A DNA stretch of 64,000 bases, from contig NZ_LN999826.1 of assembly GCF_001517625.2 (NCBI RefSeq), forward strand, positions 203,021 to 267,020, written 5' to 3'. Positions 29,685 to 37,335 of this stretch are shown here, in pieces; the first letter of the stretch is position 1; every line of letters starts with the position of its first letter. Position numbers and translations under genes: made by a program. The notes under the pieces are model-generated. The model ran no database searches and had not been told where the DNA came from. It saw only the letters and a list, made by a program, of their open reading frames with translations. The DNA comes from Clostridium sp. AT4. Its GTDB lineage: Bacteria > Bacillota > Clostridia > Lachnospirales > Lachnospiraceae.

Positions 29685-30564
29685 CCATTTCTTTTGCAAG
29701 CCTTAAAAATTCCGCCATTTCCCGGGTGACCCATTTATCCCGGTGATAGACGATCTGGCGCCAGATCTGGATGTGAAAGTCCCTGGCAGTAAGGATACAG
29801 AGGCGGCCTTCCTTTACCGCCTGCCGGATGGTAAATTCCGGGAGAAAGGAGATTCCCTGATTCTGCTGTAAAAATTTAAGGATAAAGTCTGTGTTTCCTG
29901 TTTCCAGAAAGGGATGCAGCCGTTTGTATTCAGATGCCAGATACTGGTCCAGTATGAACCGGTAGCTGGCATTTTTTTCTGTAAGGACAAAGGGGTAGGA
30001 GAGAATTTCATCTAAGGAAAGCTCTCCTTTTTTTGCACTTAAGGGGTGGTCTGCAGAGGCGGCAAAAAGGATCTGCTCCGGCTGCTCCATGACCTTTTCC
30101 CATTTGGGATCGTAGATCCGTTTATCCAGAAAATAGACAATGTCAATTACATTGGCATTCATCTGCTCTAACAGGCGGTCCGGGGAGTCTGTGATAATAT
30201 TTACGTTTACCTTCGGGTGCAGTCTGTGGTATTCGGTCAGAAGATCCGGGAAAATGGAGCTGCAGATGGATTCAATGGTTCCAAGGCACAGCTGCCCGGT
30301 GAGCTCCGTGGGATTTGCCATAGCGTCTTTGGCCTGAGCCAGATCCCGCATGATGGCAGAGGCGTATTCATAGAAAACCTGTCCCTGATGGGTCAGGGTG
30401 GTCTGCTTTCCAATGCGGTCAAAGAGATGGACTCCCAGCTCCTGTTCCAGCTGCTTGATCTGAATGGTGACAGCTGCCTGAGAGTATCCCAGCTGCCTGG
30501 CGGCTTTTGAAAAACTCTGAAGTTTGGCTGCCTGTAAAAATGTGACGATTTCCCGAAATTCCAT
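29671..30564 (-). CDS. LysR family regulator divergent from the cysteine desulfidase-like gene
   Basis: A 297-residue LysR-type regulator of the CysL/YwfK-like branch by general look. Helix-turn-helix segment [18 protein letters not shown] then [17 protein letters not shown] in residues about 8-45; the rest is the effector domain. The start at 30564 (MEFREIV) has AAGGA upstream; the longer form would lack one. It is divergent from the gene at 30746 and overlaps leuD at its 3' end by 14 bases. By position it most likely controls the divergent gene; the effector is unknown. Confidence 0.9.
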   Translation of the reverse strand: MEFREIVTFLQAAKLQSFSKAARQLGYSQAAVTIQIKQLEQELGVHLFDRIGKQTTLTHQGQVFYEYASAIMRDLAQAKDAMANPTELTGQLCLGTIESICSSIFPDLLTEYHRLHPKVNVNIITDSPDRLLEQMNANVIDIVYFLDKRIYDPKWEKVMEQPEQILFAASADHPLSAKKGELSLDEILSYPFVLTEKNASYRFILDQYLASEYKRLHPFLETGNTDFILKFLQQNQGISFLPEFTIRQAVKEGRLCILTARDFHIQIWRQIVYHRDKWVTREMAEFLRLAKEMATLR

Positions 30565-30618
30565 ACCGATTCCTTCTTTAATTAAAAATATTTTAATCAT
30601 ATATTTAAAATGTTAAAA

Positions 30619-30647
30619 TTTACAAAAATATATGGATATGATACAGT
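30619..30647 (+). promoter_or_regulatory. Promoter of the cysteine desulfidase-like gene
   Basis: TTTACA (30619-30624) and TACAGT (30642-30647), 17-base spacer. The leader of about 90 bases holds a copy of the motif also found at 6691 and 10910. Confidence 0.55.
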
Positions 30648-30745
30648 AAAATTAAAGAGAATGCAAGAGGTTAGATTTCCCATTTGGCAGTATGGCTGTA
30701 AAATGTGGAAACTCAGAACGGTTTAACTTCAGGAGGAAGGGGCAC

Positions 30746-32023
30746 ATGGAGAAGAGGGATGCAAAATATGCAGCGTATGTTCAGACATTAAAGGAGGAAT
30801 TGGTTCCGGCAATGGGATGCACGGAGCCGATTGCCCTTGCTTATGGAGCTGCCAGGGCCAGAGTGGTGCTGGGGGAAATGCCGGACCGGGTGGTTGTAGG
30901 AGCCAGCGGCAGCATTATTAAAAATGTGAAATCTGTAATTGTGCCGAATACAGACCATTTAAAGGGCATTCCGGCAGCTGCGGCGGCAGGGATTGTGGCA
31001 GGAGATGCAGATAAGGAGTTAGAGGTAATTGCCAGTGTAAGCAGCGAGCAGACTGCGCAGATGAAGGAATTTATGGAGCAGGTTCCCATTACAGTAGAGC
31101 ATATTGACAATGGGATCACCTTTGATATTGTGATTACCCTTTATAAGGGCGTTTCCTATGCCAGAGTGCGGATCGCCAATTACCATACCAATATTGTTCT
31201 GGTAGAGAAAAACGGAGAGATTCTGGAAAAGAAGCCGGTAGCCGGAGAATCTGAGGAGGGGCTTACGGACCGGAGCCTTTTGAATATGAAGGACATTCTG
31301 GATTTTGCCCGGACTGTGGACATCGAGGATGTAAGAGAGGTGCTGGAGCGCCAGATTGATTATAACTGGGCCATCGCAGAAGAGGGGATCCGGGGAAATT
31401 ACGGAGCCAATATCGGAAGCGTTCTTTTGGATATGGAAGGAGAAAGCGTCCGTGTCCGGGCAAAGGCTATGGCGGCGGCGGGGTCTGACGCCAGAATGAA
31501 TGGCTGTGAGCTGCCTGTGATCATCAATTCCGGCAGCGGCAATCAGGGGATTACGGCATCCGTTCCCGTAATTGTATATGCGAAAGATATGAAGGTAAGC
31601 CATGAAACCCTGCTGCGGGCGCTGACCCTTTCCAACCTGACGGCCATCCACCAGAAAACAGCCATCGGAAGGCTTTCTGCCTACTGCGGTGCTGTCAGTG
31701 CGGGAGCGGGAGCAGGGGCAGGAATCGCTTATCTCCATGGCGGAGATTACAAAGAAATCGTACATACGGTGGTAAATGCCCTTGCCATTGTGTCCGGAAT
31801 TGTCTGCGACGGAGCGAAGGCTTCCTGCGCGGCAAAGATTGCTTCTGCGGTAGATGCAGGCATTTTGGGATATCAGATGTATATCCGCGGCCAGCAGTTT
31901 TACGGCGGTGACGGCATTGTCACAAAGGGAGTAGAGGAAACGCTTAAAAATGTGGGCCGCCTGGGAAAAGAAGGAATGAAGGCTACGAATGAAGAAATCA
32001 TCCGGATCATGATCGGAGAATAA
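30746..32023 (+). CDS. cyuA: UPF0597 / CyuA-like L-cysteine desulfidase
   Basis: A 425-residue protein of the family formerly called UPF0597 (E. coli YhaM, now CyuA), which breaks L-cysteine down to pyruvate, ammonia and sulfide with an iron-sulfur cluster. Family marks: VPAMGCTEPIALAYGAA with C25, then GASGSIIKNVKSVIVPNT, and a C-terminal half rich in small residues with GAGAGAGIAYLHGGD and VSGIVCDGAKASCAAKIA, giving further conserved cysteines. AGGAGG (30731-30736) fixes the start. It is alone, divergent from a LysR gene, and closed by a strong terminator. Serine dehydratase activity is an alternative. Confidence 0.82.
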   Translation: MEKRDAKYAAYVQTLKEELVPAMGCTEPIALAYGAARARVVLGEMPDRVVVGASGSIIKNVKSVIVPNTDHLKGIPAAAAAGIVAGDADKELEVIASVSSEQTAQMKEFMEQVPITVEHIDNGITFDIVITLYKGVSYARVRIANYHTNIVLVEKNGEILEKKPVAGESEEGLTDRSLLNMKDILDFARTVDIEDVREVLERQIDYNWAIAEEGIRGNYGANIGSVLLDMEGESVRVRAKAMAAAGSDARMNGCELPVIINSGSGNQGITASVPVIVYAKDMKVSHETLLRALTLSNLTAIHQKTAIGRLSAYCGAVSAGAGAGAGIAYLHGGDYKEIVHTVVNALAIVSGIVCDGAKASCAAKIASAVDAGILGYQMYIRGQQFYGGDGIVTKGVEETLKNVGRLGKEGMKATNEEIIRIMIGE

Positions 32024-32033
32024 AATCAGGAAA

Positions 32034-32094
32034 TAAAAAAGGCTCTGCATACGCTGTGAAAGCAGATCACAGCGTAAGGCAGAGCTTTTTTGCG
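32034..32094. terminator. Strong bidirectional terminator after cyuA
   Basis: GGCTCTGCATACGCTGTGA pairs with TCACAGCGTAAGGCAGAGC with one bulge, flanked by A6 and T6 runs. It can also end the minus-strand HicB-like transcript. Confidence 0.93.
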
Positions 32095-32101
32095 GAAACA
32101 A

Positions 32102-32377
32102 TCAGTCATTATCCGGCAGAAGCTTGATCGTTACCATGATAAATTTGACAAATTCTCCTTCTTTTAATTCAATATCATCTGCATGGCTGCAGGGCGGGAT
32201 GTCGCAGGTGTCCTCCAGCTCTACGGTGATCCAGTCTCTGGCCGCATCTCTTGCATTTTCTACTGCGTCCTCCAGATCGGGTCCGTCGGCTTCGCAGCAT
32301 TCCAGATCTGGGAAATATGCGTGAAAGCCTTTATCCTCTTTGTGAGGGGTAAAAACAGCAGGATATGTAAATGTCAT
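32102..32377 (-). CDS. HicB-like antitoxin domain protein without a HicA partner
   Basis: A 91-residue acidic protein with the partial-RNase-H-like fold of HicB antitoxins: YPAVFTPHKEDKGFHAYFPDL is the conserved beta hairpin, followed by the helix DLEDAVENARDAARDWI. The usual C-terminal DNA-binding helix is replaced by a short beta-type tail (KFIMVTIKLLP). No HicA toxin (small double-stranded RNA-binding protein) is visible on either side; neighbours are a terminator and a permease gene read the other way. It is therefore an orphan HicB-type protein, common in Lachnospiraceae, with unknown role. Confidence 0.8.
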   Translation of the reverse strand: MTFTYPAVFTPHKEDKGFHAYFPDLECCEADGPDLEDAVENARDAARDWITVELEDTCDIPPCSHADDIELKEGEFVKFIMVTIKLLPDND

Positions 32378-32449
32378 TGAAAAATACCTCCGGTTTGTGA
32401 TAAAACGTATTATAGCGCGGTTCTGGTTATTTGTACAGAACAGAAAGGA

Positions 32450-33583
32450 ATGAAAAATAAAATTATGAAGCTGCGTGTAATATCATTTATCAAAAGGGAA
32501 ACGATCCTGACCGTTTCCTTTTTCCTTGCCCTCTTATCCTGTTTTCTGGTAAAGCCGGACAGGGAGTATCTGGGGTATTTTACTTCTAATATGGGAACGA
32601 TGATCATTCTGTTCTGCCTGATGGCAGTGGTAGCGGGTCTTGGAAGCCTGGGCGTGTTCCGGTATCTGGGAGAGCGGCTTTTGGAACGGATCCGGTCTCA
32701 GGGAGGGATCATGCTTCTTCTGGTGTTTTTGTGTTTTTTTGGCAGTATGCTTATTACCAATGATGTGGCGCTGATCACCTTTGTTCCCTTTGGGATCATG
32801 ATCCTTGAAATGGCGGCCATGAGAGAAAAAATCTGCTGTACGGTTACGCTGATGACAATCGGAGCCAATCTGGGCAGTATGTTTACCCCTATGGGAAATC
32901 CGCAGAATCTTTACCTGTATGGCTTATCCGGCATGAAGCTGCTGGAATTTCTTTTCCTGATGCTTCCGCTTACGGCGGCTGCGGCTCTTCTTTTGGCTCT
33001 CAGTGTGGTATTTTATTCAAAGAAAGGGAAAATTAAGCTTCAGATGGAAGAAAAGACGGAAAGGCCGGATCTGGTGCGGACGGCTTTTTATGTGTTTTTA
33101 TTCCTGCTCTGCCTTCAGACGGTAAACGGAACACTTCCGGCAGAGATACTTCTGATCCTTATACTGGCAGCTGTGGCGGCAGGCGATAAACGGTTGTTTG
33201 CAAAGGTGGACTATTCCCTTTTGCTGACCTTTTTATGCTTCTTTGTGTTTATTGGAAATATAAACCGGTTTGGCCCTTTTCGCGAACTGGCGGTAAGAGT
33301 GATCTCAGGTCATGAGCTGGCAGCCTCTGTCATAATGAGCCAGGTAATCAGCAATGTGCCGGCAGCTCTGCTTTTGTCCAATTTTACGCAGCAATGGGAG
33401 CTTTTAATTGTGGGGACGAATCTGGGCGGCTTGGGAACGCTGATCGCTTCTATGGCAAGTCTGATCTCCTATAAGCAGATTGCTGCCCGATATCCGGAAA
33501 AGAAAACGGCGTATCTGAGGACGTTTACATTCTGGAATGTGATCTTTCTGGCTGCTTTGTGGATCATGGCTTCCGTTTTGTGA
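32450..33583 (+). CDS. SLC13 / ArsB-NhaD superfamily permease
   Basis: A 377-residue membrane protein with about ten hydrophobic segments. TNDVALITFVPFGI and GANLGSMFTPMGNPQNLYLY are the paired substrate-hairpin signatures of the ion transporter superfamily (citrate, anion:sodium symporters, ArsB), and SQVISNVPAALLLSNF repeats the pattern in the second half. It starts at ATG 32450 behind GAAAGGA. At 377 residues it is shorter than most family members (420-470). The transported anion cannot be told from the sequence, and no arsenic genes are nearby. Confidence 0.82.
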   Translation: MKNKIMKLRVISFIKRETILTVSFFLALLSCFLVKPDREYLGYFTSNMGTMIILFCLMAVVAGLGSLGVFRYLGERLLERIRSQGGIMLLLVFLCFFGSMLITNDVALITFVPFGIMILEMAAMREKICCTVTLMTIGANLGSMFTPMGNPQNLYLYGLSGMKLLEFLFLMLPLTAAAALLLALSVVFYSKKGKIKLQMEEKTERPDLVRTAFYVFLFLLCLQTVNGTLPAEILLILILAAVAAGDKRLFAKVDYSLLLTFLCFFVFIGNINRFGPFRELAVRVISGHELAASVIMSQVISNVPAALLLSNFTQQWELLIVGTNLGGLGTLIASMASLISYKQIAARYPEKKTAYLRTFTFWNVIFLAALWIMASVL

Positions 33584-33636
33584 CTGCATTATGGATAAAA
33601 ACGGCAAAAGAAAAATATTTCGCTTATATCACAAAC

Positions 33637-33664
33637 TTGAAAAATAATTCTCATGTGGTATACT
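33637..33664 (+). promoter_or_regulatory. Promoter of nagA
   Basis: TTGAAA (33637-33642) and TATACT (33659-33664), 16-base spacer, 79 bases before the start codon. Confidence 0.65.
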
Positions 33665-33743
33665 GATGGTATCATTTAACGGTTGATATAACAGGAAAGA
33701 TTTACGCCTTATTTTGAGGCAGACAATCGGAAAGGAGATAACG

Positions 33744-34883
33744 ATGCGTATTCAGGGAAAAAAGATGTGGATTGCAGGTCAGTTTATGGCAGCACAGCTT
33801 TTGATTGAGGAAGGAGTGATCCGCCAGGTTCTTCCTTACGGGGCGAAAGAGGCGGATGAGGATTACGGGGATAACCGCGTGCTTCCTGGCTTTATTGATA
33901 TTCACACCCACGGTGCTTACGGATATGATACAAACGACGCCAGACCGGAGGGGCTTAGAGAGTGGATGAGGAGGATCCCGGAGGAGGGCGTAACCTCGAT
34001 TCTCCCAACGACAGTGACCCAGATGCCAGATGTTCTTACGGCTGCGGTAGCCAGTGTGGCAAAGGTAGTGGAAGAGGGATACGAGGGTGCGCAGATTTTG
34101 GGGATCCATTTTGAAGGCCCCTATCTGGACATGGATTACAAGGGCGCCCAGCCTCCGGAAGCCATTGCCGTGCCTTCTGTAGAGCAGTTTCAGATGTATC
34201 AGGAGGCGGCTAAGGGCCTGATACGCTATATTACCCTTGCGCCGGAGCATGATCCGGATCACAGACTGACCCGGTACTGTGCTTCAAACGGCGTGGCAGT
34301 AAGTATGGGCCATTCCTCTGCTTCCTATGAGAAGGCCCTTTTGGGAATTGCCAACGGAGCCACCTCCATGACTCATGTATACAACGGTATGACGCCCTAC
34401 CATCACCGTAATCCGGGACTGGTGGGAACGGCGCTTCGGGTTCGTGATATTTACGGCGAGGTGATCTGTGACGGCTGTCATTCCCATCTGGCTGCGTTAA
34501 ACAATTTCTTTACGGCTAAAGGGCGCGATTATGCCATTATGGTCAGCGACTCTCTCCGGGCCAAGCATTGTCCTCCGGGAGGCAATTACCAGTTAGGAGG
34601 CCATGACATTGAAATCGGTGAGGACGGACTGGCCCGGTTGAAGGGTACTTCTACTATTGCGGGAAGCACCCTGAGCATGAATAAGGGGCTTAAGATCCTG
34701 ATCGAAGATGCCATGGTTCCGGTGGATGCAGCCATCAATTCCTGCACCTTAAATCCGGCCCGCTGTCTGGGCGCTGACCGCACCAAGGGACGGATCGCAG
34801 CAGGCTGTGATGCAGACCTGGCGGTACTTGATGGGGATTACAATGTGATCCAGACCTGGTGCCGGGGAAAGAAGATGCTGTAG
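33744..34883 (+). CDS. nagA: N-acetylglucosamine-6-phosphate deacetylase
   Basis: A 379-residue amidohydrolase that makes glucosamine 6-phosphate and acetate from N-acetylglucosamine 6-phosphate, feeding amino-sugar use and wall recycling. AAAGGAG at 33731 supports the ATG at 33744. Metal and substrate motifs: HTHG at 54-57, HFEGPYLD, SMGHSSASYEKA, THVYNGMTPYHHRNPG and DGCHSH. The usual partner nagB is not adjacent. It stands alone with its own promoter, before the rimP operon. Confidence 0.95.
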   Translation: MRIQGKKMWIAGQFMAAQLLIEEGVIRQVLPYGAKEADEDYGDNRVLPGFIDIHTHGAYGYDTNDARPEGLREWMRRIPEEGVTSILPTTVTQMPDVLTAAVASVAKVVEEGYEGAQILGIHFEGPYLDMDYKGAQPPEAIAVPSVEQFQMYQEAAKGLIRYITLAPEHDPDHRLTRYCASNGVAVSMGHSSASYEKALLGIANGATSMTHVYNGMTPYHHRNPGLVGTALRVRDIYGEVICDGCHSHLAALNNFFTAKGRDYAIMVSDSLRAKHCPPGGNYQLGGHDIEIGEDGLARLKGTSTIAGSTLSMNKGLKILIEDAMVPVDAAINSCTLNPARCLGADRTKGRIAAGCDADLAVLDGDYNVIQTWCRGKKML

Positions 34884-34927
34884 GCTGAGAAAATACCGGA
34901 AGTTACGGCTGTTTTCGCAAAAAAAGG

Positions 34928-34956
34928 CTTGCATTTCCTCTGGTCTGATGGTATAG
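34928..34956 (+). promoter_or_regulatory. Promoter of the rimP-nusA-infB operon
   Basis: TTGCAT (34928-34933) and TATAGT (34951-34956), 17-base spacer. Confidence 0.7.
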
Positions 34957-34988
34957 TGTAAATGATAACAGATAGTTTTACTGATAAT

Positions 34989-35012
34989 AAGAGTGGGCGA
35001 CGGTCCACTCTT
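34989..35012 (+). promoter_or_regulatory. Leader hairpin before rimP
   Basis: AAGAGTGG (34989-34996) and CCACTCTT (35005-35012) form a perfect 8-bp stem in the 5' leader, followed by TTCG. Similar hairpins precede rimP in many Firmicutes; it may act as an attenuator or RNA-stability element. Confidence 0.55.
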
Positions 35013-35043
35013 TCGTATTGTAAGGGAAAAGAAAGGTGGTGGA

Positions 35044-35514
35044 ATGATGGCAAAGAAGGAAAGCTATGAGAGCAGAGTGGAAGCATTCCTCCTTCCGCTG
35101 ATGGAAGAGAATCATTTTGAGCTGGTAGACGTGGAATATGTAAAGGAAGCGGGAACCTGGTATCTGCGGGCGTACATTGACAAGGAAGGCGGCATTGCCG
35201 TAGATGACTGTGAGGTCATCAGCAGACAGCTGGGGGACTGGCTGGACAAAGAGGATTTTATTTCCGAAAGCTACATTCTGGAAGTAAGTTCTCCCGGACT
35301 GGGACGTCCTTTAAAAAAGGAAAAGGACTATGTGCGCAGTATGGGCAAGGAAGTAGAGGTTCGTCTTTACAAGGCCATCGACCGGCAGAAGGAATTTACC
35401 GGTATTTTAAGCGCATATGATGATAAGACGGTGACTCTGTCCATGGAGGACGGAAGTACCCAGACATTTGAAAAGGCGGGGATCGCGCTGATCCGGCTGG
35501 CGTTTGATTTCTAA
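35044..35514 (+). CDS. rimP: Ribosome maturation factor RimP
   Basis: A 156-residue factor for 30S subunit assembly, first gene of the classic nusA-infB operon. ENHFELVDVEYVKEAGTWYLRAYIDKE (in parts) and SYILEVSSPGLGRPL are family signatures; the C-terminus is the SH3-like domain. ATG 35044 and ATG 35047 are both possible behind a GGTGG-rich ribosome site. nusA follows after 21 bases. Confidence 0.95.
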   Translation: MMAKKESYESRVEAFLLPLMEENHFELVDVEYVKEAGTWYLRAYIDKEGGIAVDDCEVISRQLGDWLDKEDFISESYILEVSSPGLGRPLKKEKDYVRSMGKEVEVRLYKAIDRQKEFTGILSAYDDKTVTLSMEDGSTQTFEKAGIALIRLAFDF

Positions 35515-35535
35515 GGCATAGATAGGAGGATAATC

Positions 35536-36720
35536 ATGAACAAGGAACTGTTAGAGGCGATGGAGATATTGGAGAAAGAGAAAAATATCTCTAAGGATAC
35601 CATGATCGAGGCGATCGAGAATTCCCTTATTACCGCCTGTAAGAATCATTTCGGAAAAGCTGACAACGTAAGAGTGGCGATGAACCGGACCACAGGAGAC
35701 TTTGCCGTATATGCGGAGAAGGAAGTTGTGGAAGAGGTAGAGGATTCCATTATGGAGATCAGTCTGGCAGATGCCCGTATGATCAGCCCCAAGTATGTGA
35801 TCGGGGATACGGTACAGGTACCGCTTGATTCCAAGAAGTTTGGCCGTATTGCCACACAGAATGCAAAGAATGTAATCTTACAGAAGATCCGCGAGGAGGA
35901 GCGCAAGGCTCTTTACAATGACTATTACAGCATGGAAAAGGATGTTGCTACGGGTATTGTACAGCGTTACCTGGGCAGAAACATCAGCATCAATCTGGGC
36001 AAAGTAGATGCGATTTTAAATGAGAGCGAGCAGGTAAAGGGAGAAACCTTCCGTCCCACAGAGCGTATCAAGGTATATATCCTTGAGGTGAAGGACACCA
36101 CCAAGGGCCCCAGGATCTCTGTATCCAGAACCCATCCGGATCTGGTAAAGCGTCTGTTTGAGGAGGAAGTATCCGAGGTTCATGACGGTACTGTAGAGAT
36201 CAAGGCAATCGCCCGCGAGGCAGGCTCCCGTACAAAAATCGCCGTTAAGTCCAACGAGGCCGGGGTCGATCCTGTAGGCGCATGCGTAGGTGTAAACGGA
36301 GCCAGAGTCAATGCCATTGTAAATGAGCTGAGGGGCGAAAAGATCGACATTATCAACTGGGACGAAAATCCGGCCTATCTGATCGAAAATGCCTTAAGCC
36401 CTGCAAAGGTTATCTGCGTAGTGGCAGATGAAGAGGCAAGAGAGGCTCAGGTGATCGTGCCTGACTATCAGCTGTCCTTAGCGATCGGTAAAGAGGGACA
36501 GAACGCCAGACTGGCAGCCAGACTGACAGGCTTTAAGATTGATATCAAGAGCGAGACTCAGGCAAAGGAAATGGGACTCTTCGAGCAGATGGGCTTACAG
36601 TACGGCGACGGTCCGGCTCCTGTTTATGAGGAAGAAGGCTGCGGAAACGAAGAGGAGTACGAAGCTTCCGGGGAAGACGCCGCTCAGGATGACTACCAGG
36701 AAGAGAGCAGCGAACAGTAG
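35536..36720 (+). CDS. nusA: Transcription termination/antitermination factor NusA
   Basis: A 394-residue RNA polymerase-binding factor. Domains in order: N-terminal polymerase-binding domain (1-125), S1 domain (about 132-200), KH1 and KH2 (about 225-345, with GACVGVNGARVNAIVNEL and GKEGQNARLAARLTG). The acidic repeats of proteobacterial NusA are absent, as normal for Firmicutes, but an acidic low-complexity tail (EEEGCGNEEEYEASGEDAA) follows. AGGAGG precedes the ATG. Second gene of the operon. Confidence 0.98.
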   Translation: MNKELLEAMEILEKEKNISKDTMIEAIENSLITACKNHFGKADNVRVAMNRTTGDFAVYAEKEVVEEVEDSIMEISLADARMISPKYVIGDTVQVPLDSKKFGRIATQNAKNVILQKIREEERKALYNDYYSMEKDVATGIVQRYLGRNISINLGKVDAILNESEQVKGETFRPTERIKVYILEVKDTTKGPRISVSRTHPDLVKRLFEEEVSEVHDGTVEIKAIAREAGSRTKIAVKSNEAGVDPVGACVGVNGARVNAIVNELRGEKIDIINWDENPAYLIENALSPAKVICVVADEEAREAQVIVPDYQLSLAIGKEGQNARLAARLTGFKIDIKSETQAKEMGLFEQMGLQYGDGPAPVYEEEGCGNEEEYEASGEDAAQDDYQEESSEQ

Positions 36721-36737
36721 GATTGGAGTGATAGAGA

Positions 36738-37013
36738 GTGAGTGGAAAGAAGATCCCTCTGAGGCAGTGTATCGGCTGCGGTGAGATGAAGAGCAAGAAA
36801 GAAATGATAAGAGTGATAAAAACCGCTGAGGACCAGATCCTGTTGGATGCTACAGGCCGCAAAAACGGCCGGGGCGCTTACCTGTGTCCATCCATGGAAT
36901 GTCTGAAGAAGGCCGTAAAGAGCCGCGGGCTGGAACGCTCCTTTAAAATGGCGATCCCCAAAGAGGTATATGAAGCTCTGGAAAAGGAGATGGAAGAACT
37001 TGGTAAACAGTAA
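36738..37013 (+). CDS. rnpM: RNase P modulator RnpM (YlxR)
   Basis: A 91-residue RNA-binding protein of the YlxR family, recently shown in Bacillus to modulate RNase P. The family signature PLRQCIGCGEMKSKKEMIRV and GRGAYLCPS is clear. It starts with GTG at 36738, behind a GGAG; no ATG is available in frame. It lies between nusA and the L7Ae-like gene as in nearly all Firmicutes, and overlaps the latter by 14 bases. Confidence 0.93.
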   Translation: MSGKKIPLRQCIGCGEMKSKKEMIRVIKTAEDQILLDATGRKNGRGAYLCPSMECLKKAVKSRGLERSFKMAIPKEVYEALEKEMEELGKQ

Positions 37014-37335
37014 AAAGCTGCTGAGCCTGATCGGCCTTGCAACCAGGGCCAGAAAGGTGGTCAGCGGAGAGTTTTCAACGGAAAAGTCCGTTAAAAGCGG
37101 CAGATCCCGCATGGTGATCGTATCAGAGGAAGCTTCGGACAACACAAAGAAAATGTTCACAAATATGTGTGCTCACTATAAAGTCCCGATCTATCTGTTT
37201 GGTACAAAGGATGAACTCGGTCATGCCATGGGGCAGGAGTTTCGCGCTTCTCTCTCTGTGGAGGATGCAGGGTTCGCAAAGTCAATGGCAGCACTGATGA
37301 ATGTAAATGGAGGTAGTTTGAATGAAAGTAAGTGA
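37000..37335 (+). CDS. ylxQ: L7Ae/L30e-family RNA-binding protein YlxQ, TTG start
   Basis: A 111-residue K-turn-binding protein of the L7Ae family. [21 protein letters not shown] and [13 protein letters not shown] are typical. I place the start at TTG 37000, because AAGGAG (36984-36989) lies 10 bases before it and the family begins with the (N)[11 protein letters not shown] segment; the upstream ATG at 36970 would add an odd WKRRWK extension. It overlaps rnpM by 14 bases and infB by 14 bases, so all three are coupled. Confidence 0.88.
   Translation: MVNSKKLLSLIGLATRARKVVSGEFSTEKSVKSGRSRMVIVSEEASDNTKKMFTNMCAHYKVPIYLFGTKDELGHAMGQEFRASLSVEDAGFAKSMAALMNVNGGSLNESK

Noticed and set aside
31019..32101. 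A 360-codon frame antisense to cyuA
   Set aside because: It lies entirely opposite a well-recognised gene, has no start signal, and its product is rich in Cys, His and Arg with no family likeness.
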